The notes under the pieces were generated by a model. The model was not told the DNA's origin. It did no database searches and worked only from the letters and a program-made list of their open reading frames with translations. DNA of 5,459 nt from Bacteroidales bacterium (lineage in GTDB: Bacteria > Bacteroidota > Bacteroidia > Bacteroidales > GCA-2748055): positions 1 to 5,459 of the forward strand of contig JAOZLK010000340.1 of assembly GCA_029934875.1 (NCBI GenBank), given 5' to 3'. Both the position numbers and the translations under genes were made by a program. This document shows positions 1-5,459 of this stretch, in pieces; positions within the stretch are counted from its first letter, which is position 1; each line of letters begins with the position of its first letter.

Positions 1-2
1 CA

Positions 3-72
3 TGCCCTGGTCCCTTTAAGATCCTCTGTCAAGAGCAGATTTTACCTTCCTTCTCAGGAATGGCACAGGGCG
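3..72 (+). other. Foldable leader segment upstream of metY, class unknown
   Basis: This segment can close on itself. GCCCTG (4-9) is exactly complementary to CAGGGC (66-71), and a G-U pair (3 with 72) extends the helix. Inside lie two smaller hairpins. The first is at 21-40: CTCT/AGAG around a GTCA loop, flanked by ATC/GAT, or alternatively TCTG 25-28 with CAGA 36-39. The second is at 47-60: TTCCT/AGGAA around a TCTC loop. The result is a three-way arrangement. I do not find the conserved cores of SAM-I, SAM-II or cobalamin riboswitches. It could be a 5' leader structure of metY, the tail of an upstream transcript, or chance pairing. The complementarity also exists on the - strand, so the direction is not settled. 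Confidence 0.25.
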
Positions 73-84
73 CACTCTACTTAC

Positions 85-1436
<1,352 letters not shown>

Positions 1437-1443
1437 ACTTATA

Positions 1444-1472
1444 TTGGATTCCTAGGGAGTTGCTTATCTTTG
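1444..1472 (+). promoter_or_regulatory. Bacteroidota-type vegetative promoter for metH
   Basis: TATCTTTG at 1465-1472 matches the Bacteroidota -7 consensus TAnnTTTG exactly. A TTG at 1444-1446, separated by 18 bases, fits the -33 element. Both lie between the metY stop (1434-1436) and the metH start. Transcription would be expected to begin a few bases past the -7 box, around 1478-1480, leaving a leader of about 13-15 bases of nearly pure A/T. This lets metH be transcribed independently of metY. No terminator hairpin is visible in the gap, so read-through from metY is also possible. Confidence 0.6.
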
Positions 1473-1492
1473 CTTGCATAAATAATAATAAA

Positions 1493-4400
1493 GTGAGGAA
1501 AAGAAAACCAAATATAAAAGAGCTCCTGGAAGACCGTGTGCTTGTGCTTGACGGAGCCATGGGAACAATGATCCAGCGCTACGACCTCCAGGAAGAAGAT
1601 TACCGGGGTGATCGGTTTAAAAACCACAGCAGTGATCTTAAGGGAAATAATGATCTTCTTTCCATCACTAATCCGGAAGTGATCAGGGAGATACATGAAG
1701 CCTACCTGGAAGCAGGTGCTGACATCATTGAAACCAATACCTTCAACGCCACCTCTATATCCCAGGCGGACTACAACACCGAATCGGCTGTTTACGATAT
1801 AAATTATCAGTCAGCCAGGATTGCAGCGGAAGCGGCGGAGAAATATACTGCCAAGAATCCTGAAAAACCCAGGTTTGTGGCCGGATCCATTGGTCCCACC
1901 AATAAAACGACCTCCCTCTCCCCGGATGTGAACGATCCGGGATACAGGGCTACCTCCTTCGATGAGATGAAGGATGCCTATGCCGCGCAGGTGGAGGGAT
2001 TGGTGGATGGTGGAGCCGAGCTCCTGATGGTGGAGACCGTATTTGACACCCTCAATGCAAAAGCTGCATTGATGGGCATAGAAGAGTTTCTGTCGAAAAG
2101 AGGTCTTCACATACCTGTAATGGTTTCAGGAACCATCACCGATGCCAGCGGGCGAACGTTGTCGGGGCAAACTCTGGAAGCTTTTATGCTTTCACTGGAT
2201 CATGTGGAGCTGCTGTCCATGGGACTGAACTGTTCCCTGGGGGCAAAGGAAATCAGGCCCTATCTGCATGAAATGTCAGATAAATCCACTCACTATGTTT
2301 CAGTACACCCCAATGCCGGTCTTCCTAACCAGTTTGGAGAGTATGATGAAACTCCTGAACAAATGTCTGTACTGATAAAAGACTTCATCGATTCGGAATT
2401 TGTCAATATAGTGGGGGGATGTTGCGGAACCACTCCGGAACATATCCGGGCCTTCGCGAATCTGGCGGAGAAGGGAAAGACCAGAAAACCGGCAAAAGTT
2501 GCCCCGGGACTCAGGCTAAGCGGACTGGAGCCTTTGACTGCCTTTGAAGGGTCCAATTTCATCAATATTGGTGAAAGATGCAATGTGGCAGGTAGTCGGA
2601 AATTTGCCAGGCTGATCAGGGAGAAGAAATATGATGATACCCTTCAAATAGCCCGGCAGCAGGTGGAGGATGGGGCACAGATCCTGGATATTAACGTGGA
2701 TGACGCCATGCTTGACGCTGAATATGAAATGGTTAAATTCCTTAATCTTCTTCTTGCTGAACCTGATATATCCAGGGTTCCCCTGATGATCGACTCTTCC
2801 AAGTTTTCGGTAATAGAAGCTGGATTGAAGTGCATCCAGGGAAAGGCTGTGGTCAACTCCATCAGTTTGAAGGAAGGTGAAGAGGTCTTCCTTGATCACG
2901 CTCGCAGGATTCATGGATATGGAGCAGCCGTGGTTGTGATGGCCTTTGATGAAAAAGGCCAGGCCGACAGCTTTGAAAGGAGAAGAGAAATCTGCCAGAG
3001 AGCTTATGATCTGCTGACAAAGAAGTTAAGCTTCCCACCCGATGATATCATTTTTGATCCCAATGTACTCTCCATTGGAACCGGGATTGAAGAGCATAAC
3101 AACTACGGCGTGGATTTTATCTCTGCAACCCGCTGGATCAAAGAGAACCTGCCTCATGCGAGGGTGAGCGGAGGGATCAGCAACCTTTCCTTCTCCTTCA
3201 GGGGAAACAATATTGTGAGGGAAGCAATTCATTCCGTATTCCTCTATCATGCCATCAAGGCAGGTCTTGATATGGGTATAGTTAATCCGGGACTTCTCCA
3301 GGTTTATGATGAAATTCCGGCTGAACTTCTTCTTCGCACCGAGGATCTGGTACTGAACAGAAGAAGCGATGCCACAGAAAGGCTGATCGAGTATTCAGCG
3401 ACCCTCACTGAAGAAGTAAAGAGTGAAAAAGTAAGAGATGCATGGAGAGACCAGACGGTAGAAGAACGTTTAAAGCACTCACTGGTCAAAGGTATTACAG
3501 AATACATTGAAGCAGATGCCCTTGAAGCTCATCAGAAAATTGGATTGGGGTTGAAAGTAATCGAGGGTCCCCTGATGGATGGGATGAATGTGGTGGGTGA
3601 CCTTTTCGGAGAAGGCAAGATGTTCCTTCCCCAGGTGGTTAAAAGCGCCCGGGTAATGAAGCGGGCTGTGGCTGTTCTTCTGCCCTTCATTGAAGATGAG
3701 AAGGCGAGCGGAAAAAGCGGAGAGAGCCAAACGGCAGGTAGAATTTTGATGGCCACTGTTAAAGGCGATGTCCACGATATTGGTAAAAACATTGTTGGAG
3801 TGGTCCTGGGTTGCAATAACTATGAGGTGATCGACCTTGGAGTCATGGTTCCTACAGAGAAAATTCTTGATGAGGCCCAACGCGTGGAAGCAGACATTGT
3901 TGGTTTATCAGGATTGATTACCCCTTCGCTTGAGGAGATGATTAACATTGCAGCTGAAATGGAAAGACGTAATATGAAGCAGCCTCTGTTGATCGGGGGT
4001 GCTACCACGTCCAAAATTCATAGCGCCGTGAAAATAGAACCCCGCTACAGCAAGCCGGTAATCCATGTAAAGGATGCCTCTAAAAGTGTTGCGGTGGTGA
4101 GTTCCCTGTTGTCGGTGGATAGAAAAAAAGAGTTCGTAGCAAGCATAAAAAAGGATTATGAGGCCCTGAGATCCGATTATGCCGGAGTCGCAAAAAATGT
4201 TGACTACATTCCCCTGCTGGCGGCCCGAAAGAATGGGCTCAAAATCAACTGGGACAAAGCCTCCATCCACATCCCCCGGCAGCCAGGAGTACACACGATG
4301 ATCGATTTCCCCATGGAAAAGATTGCTGAGTATATCAACTGGATCTTTTTCTTTGTCACCTGGGAACTCCGCGGGAAGTTTCCCGACATCCTGAATGATC

Positions 4401-5173
4401 CTAAATATGGAGAAGAGGCAACAAAACTTTTTAACGATGCCCGCGAGATGCTGGACAAGATCATCAGCGAAAAATGGCTTACTGCCAATGCGGTTTTCGG
4501 GATCTACCCTTCCAATGCAGAGGGTGACGATCTGCTTGTTTACAGGGATGAAAAGCGTAAGGAAATCATTTCCCGCTTTACAAACCTGCGCAACCAGACA
4601 CGAAAGGAAAATCTGCCCAACCTCTGTCTCTCCGACTTTGTTGCACCGATTAAGTCCGGTGTTCCCGACTACCTTGGAGCCTTTGCTGTTACAACAGGTA
4701 TAGGCATTGAAGAAAAGATTAAGGAATTTGAAGCAGACCATGACGACTATTCCGCCATTATGCTCAAGGCGCTGGCAGACAGACTGGCCGAGGCTTTTAC
4801 CGAACTGGTTCACGAGGAGATGAGGAAAACATATTGGGGCTATGCTCCAGTGGAGGCACTTTCCAACGATGAGCTATTCTTGGAAAAGTATTCAGGGATC
4901 AGGCCTGCGCATGGTTACCCTGCCTGTCCGGAACACTCCGAAAAAGAGGTCCTATTCCAGCTTCTTGAAGCGGAAAAATATGGCATCGCGCTCACCGAAT
5001 CCTACTCCATGTTCCCCGCAGCTTCCGTAAGTGGACTGGTATTTGCCAATCCGATGTCAAAATATTTTTTCGTGGGGAAAATTGGCAAGGACCTGGTTTC
5101 TGATTATGCGAAGCGGAAGGTCCTGTCTGTTCCCCGCGTGGCGAGTCTGCTGGCTTCCAACCTGAACTATTAG
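1493..5173 (+). CDS. metH: Cobalamin-dependent methionine synthase, full-length five-region enzyme
   Basis: Methylates homocysteine to methionine, with 5-methyltetrahydrofolate as methyl donor and cobalamin as carrier. From GTG 1493 it has 1226 residues; E. coli MetH has 1227. Homocysteine/zinc barrel (about 8-325): [12 protein letters not shown] near the start and zinc ligands C247, C310, C311, the same numbers as in E. coli. Pterin barrel (about 340-610): FINIGERCN at 356, later [23 protein letters not shown]. Cap (about 650-742): [22 protein letters not shown]. Cobalamin domain (about 746-895): DVHDIGKN with lower-ligand H761, partners D759 and S812, and LIGGATTS. AdoMet reactivation domain (about 900-1226): E1100, R1137 in [13 protein letters not shown]1191. 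The E. coli Asp946 position is N949. Start choice: the frame stays open to TTG 1460, but that lies upstream of the -7 box. No ATG occurs before the conserved AMGTM, so GTG is best. No Shine-Dalgarno. No frameshift or truncation is seen. Confidence 0.96.
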   Translation: MRKRKPNIKELLEDRVLVLDGAMGTMIQRYDLQEEDYRGDRFKNHSSDLKGNNDLLSITNPEVIREIHEAYLEAGADIIETNTFNATSISQADYNTESAVYDINYQSARIAAEAAEKYTAKNPEKPRFVAGSIGPTNKTTSLSPDVNDPGYRATSFDEMKDAYAAQVEGLVDGGAELLMVETVFDTLNAKAALMGIEEFLSKRGLHIPVMVSGTITDASGRTLSGQTLEAFMLSLDHVELLSMGLNCSLGAKEIRPYLHEMSDKSTHYVSVHPNAGLPNQFGEYDETPEQMSVLIKDFIDSEFVNIVGGCCGTTPEHIRAFANLAEKGKTRKPAKVAPGLRLSGLEPLTAFEGSNFINIGERCNVAGSRKFARLIREKKYDDTLQIARQQVEDGAQILDINVDDAMLDAEYEMVKFLNLLLAEPDISRVPLMIDSSKFSVIEAGLKCIQGKAVVNSISLKEGEEVFLDHARRIHGYGAAVVVMAFDEKGQADSFERRREICQRAYDLLTKKLSFPPDDIIFDPNVLSIGTGIEEHNNYGVDFISATRWIKENLPHARVSGGISNLSFSFRGNNIVREAIHSVFLYHAIKAGLDMGIVNPGLLQVYDEIPAELLLRTEDLVLNRRSDATERLIEYSATLTEEVKSEKVRDAWRDQTVEERLKHSLVKGITEYIEADALEAHQKIGLGLKVIEGPLMDGMNVVGDLFGEGKMFLPQVVKSARVMKRAVAVLLPFIEDEKASGKSGESQTAGRILMATVKGDVHDIGKNIVGVVLGCNNYEVIDLGVMVPTEKILDEAQRVEADIVGLSGLITPSLEEMINIAAEMERRNMKQPLLIGGATTSKIHSAVKIEPRYSKPVIHVKDASKSVAVVSSLLSVDRKKEFVASIKKDYEALRSDYAGVAKNVDYIPLLAARKNGLKINWDKASIHIPRQPGVHTMIDFPMEKIAEYINWIFFFVTWELRGKFPDILNDPKYGEEATKLFNDAREMLDKIISEKWLTANAVFGIYPSNAEGDDLLVYRDEKRKEIISRFTNLRNQTRKENLPNLCLSDFVAPIKSGVPDYLGAFAVTTGIGIEEKIKEFEADHDDYSAIMLKALADRLAEAFTELVHEEMRKTYWGYAPVEALSNDELFLEKYSGIRPAHGYPACPEHSEKEVLFQLLEAEKYGIALTESYSMFPAASVSGLVFANPMSKYFFVGKIGKDLVSDYAKRKVLSVPRVASLLASNLNY

Positions 5174-5459
5174 ATATTTTGAACCAGGTCGCCGGTGGTG
5201 GGCTCAGTATCGATCTCCAGCCTGGCCCGGTCATTTACAAGATCGGCCACAATCTTCCTTCCCCTGAAGGCGACATCTTTTCTTGAAGTAATCTTCTCTA
5301 TGCTGATATGGGGAATATGCTGTGCATCAATTACGATTCGTCCTGATGATAACCAAACCTCAAGAACATAGGTTCCTTTTATCAGCTTCAAACGTTTGAA
5401 GCGCCGTATGGTCATAGCTCTCACCACATTAACCTCGGTCCCGTGAAGAACCAGGTTCA
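5170..5459 (-). CDS. Unrecognised protein, C-terminal part or small complete gene; open at the window edge
   Basis: The frame reads leftward and ends in TAA at 5172-5170. It has 95 sense codons and stays open to the right edge, so it may be the C-terminus of a longer protein. If it starts inside the window, candidates are GTG 5427 (85 residues; a GAGG lies five bases upstream of the codon before it) or ATG 5415 (81 residues). I do not recognise the family. The sequence has a basic stretch ([13 protein letters not shown]), then alternating hydrophobic segments that look like beta strands ([23 protein letters not shown]). A charged tail follows, rich in Arg, Lys, Asp and Glu. No signal peptide, membrane segment or Cys motif is visible. 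It is convergent with metH and overlaps its stop by four bases. Being open across 290 bases and having protein-like composition supports real coding. A non-coding 3' region remains possible. Confidence 0.5.
   Translation of the reverse strand, partial: NLVLHGTEVNVVRAMTIRRFKRLKLIKGTYVLEVWLSSGRIVIDAQHIPHISIEKITSRKDVAFRGRKIVADLVNDRARLEIDTEPTTGDLVQNI
5385..5402. repeat. 18-bp perfect palindrome
   Basis: GCTTCAAACGTTTGAAGC reads identically on both strands, centred between 5393 and 5394. It lies inside the - strand reading frame, where it encodes part of RFKRLKL. If that gene starts at ATG 5415 the palindrome begins about four codons in. A perfect dyad of this length is expected by chance only about 0.02 times in a window this size. 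It could be a binding site for a dimeric regulator or simply coding coincidence. Confidence 0.4.

Noticed and set aside
1..3. A - strand ATG at 3-1 preceded by AGGG-rich sequence, possibly the first codon of a divergent gene
   Set aside because: Only the start codon would be in the window, so there is no coding sequence to judge.
21..66. SAM-I riboswitch, prompted by GTCAAGAG on the + strand and GTGCCATTCCTG on the - strand
   Set aside because: The S-box core elements (the GCAACC block and the paired arms in correct order) are missing on both strands; only short look-alike stretches are present.
1460..1492. Extended MetH start at TTG 1460 (11 extra residues, [11 protein letters not shown])
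   Set aside because: The TTG lies upstream of the TATCTTTG -7 box, so a transcript from that promoter would not contain it. The extra residues are not like MetH N-termini, and GTG 1493 gives E. coli-like numbering.
3908..4813. A 301-codon open frame on the - strand opposite metH
   Set aside because: It lies wholly antisense to the strongly conserved cobalamin and reactivation domains of MetH. Its translation is low in family-like motifs, and long antisense frames arise from codon bias in conserved genes.
5257..5281. Hairpin CCTTC-CCCT-GAAGG followed by TTTT as a metH terminator
   Set aside because: The stem is only 5 bp, seven bases separate it from the T run, and it lies inside the convergent frame; too weak to call.
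5448..5458. GAACC-A-GGTTC inverted repeat, with GAACCAGGT also at 5181-5189
   Set aside because: A short dyad and a 9-base repeat in presumed coding DNA at the window edge; likely chance.

Overview
The window holds two consecutive methionine-biosynthesis genes on the + strand and the end of an unrecognised gene on the - strand. metY (138-1436) encodes O-acetylhomoserine sulfhydrylase. metH (start assigned here to GTG 1493, end 5173) encodes cobalamin-dependent methionine synthase. Together they give the last two steps of methionine synthesis by direct sulfhydrylation: O-acetylhomoserine plus sulfide gives homocysteine, which is then methylated from 5-methyltetrahydrofolate to methionine.

The organism is most likely a member of the Bacteroidota. 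The gap between the genes carries a TAnnTTTG -7 box (TATCTTTG) with a TTG element 18 bases upstream, the vegetative promoter pattern of that phylum. Both + strand starts lack a Shine-Dalgarno sequence and follow A/T-rich leaders. The upstream region also carries a degenerate CCATTTA-type heptamer repeat, of a kind I recall from Bacteroidota intergenic DNA. The phylum call is an inference.

Layout. Bases 1-84 are a leader or intergenic stretch that can fold into a closed three-way arrangement of helices; I recognise no known riboswitch in it. Bases 85-133 are seven tandem degenerate heptamers ending just before the metY ATG. metY follows. A 56-base gap (1437-1492) holds a promoter for metH and a very short leader. 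metH then fills 1493-5173, with all five regions of a class I (E. coli-type) enzyme present. Its TAG stop overlaps the TAA stop of a convergent - strand frame (5170 to the right edge), so there is no intergenic space at that junction.

No transposon, CRISPR array, tRNA or rRNA is visible. I see no sign of an undescribed multi-gene system; the core is ordinary metabolism. The points worth a second look are the heptamer leader, the separate promoter and near-leaderless GTG start of metH, an Asp-to-Asn change in its reactivation domain, the stop-over-stop convergent junction, an 18-bp perfect palindrome in the - strand gene, and that gene's unknown identity.
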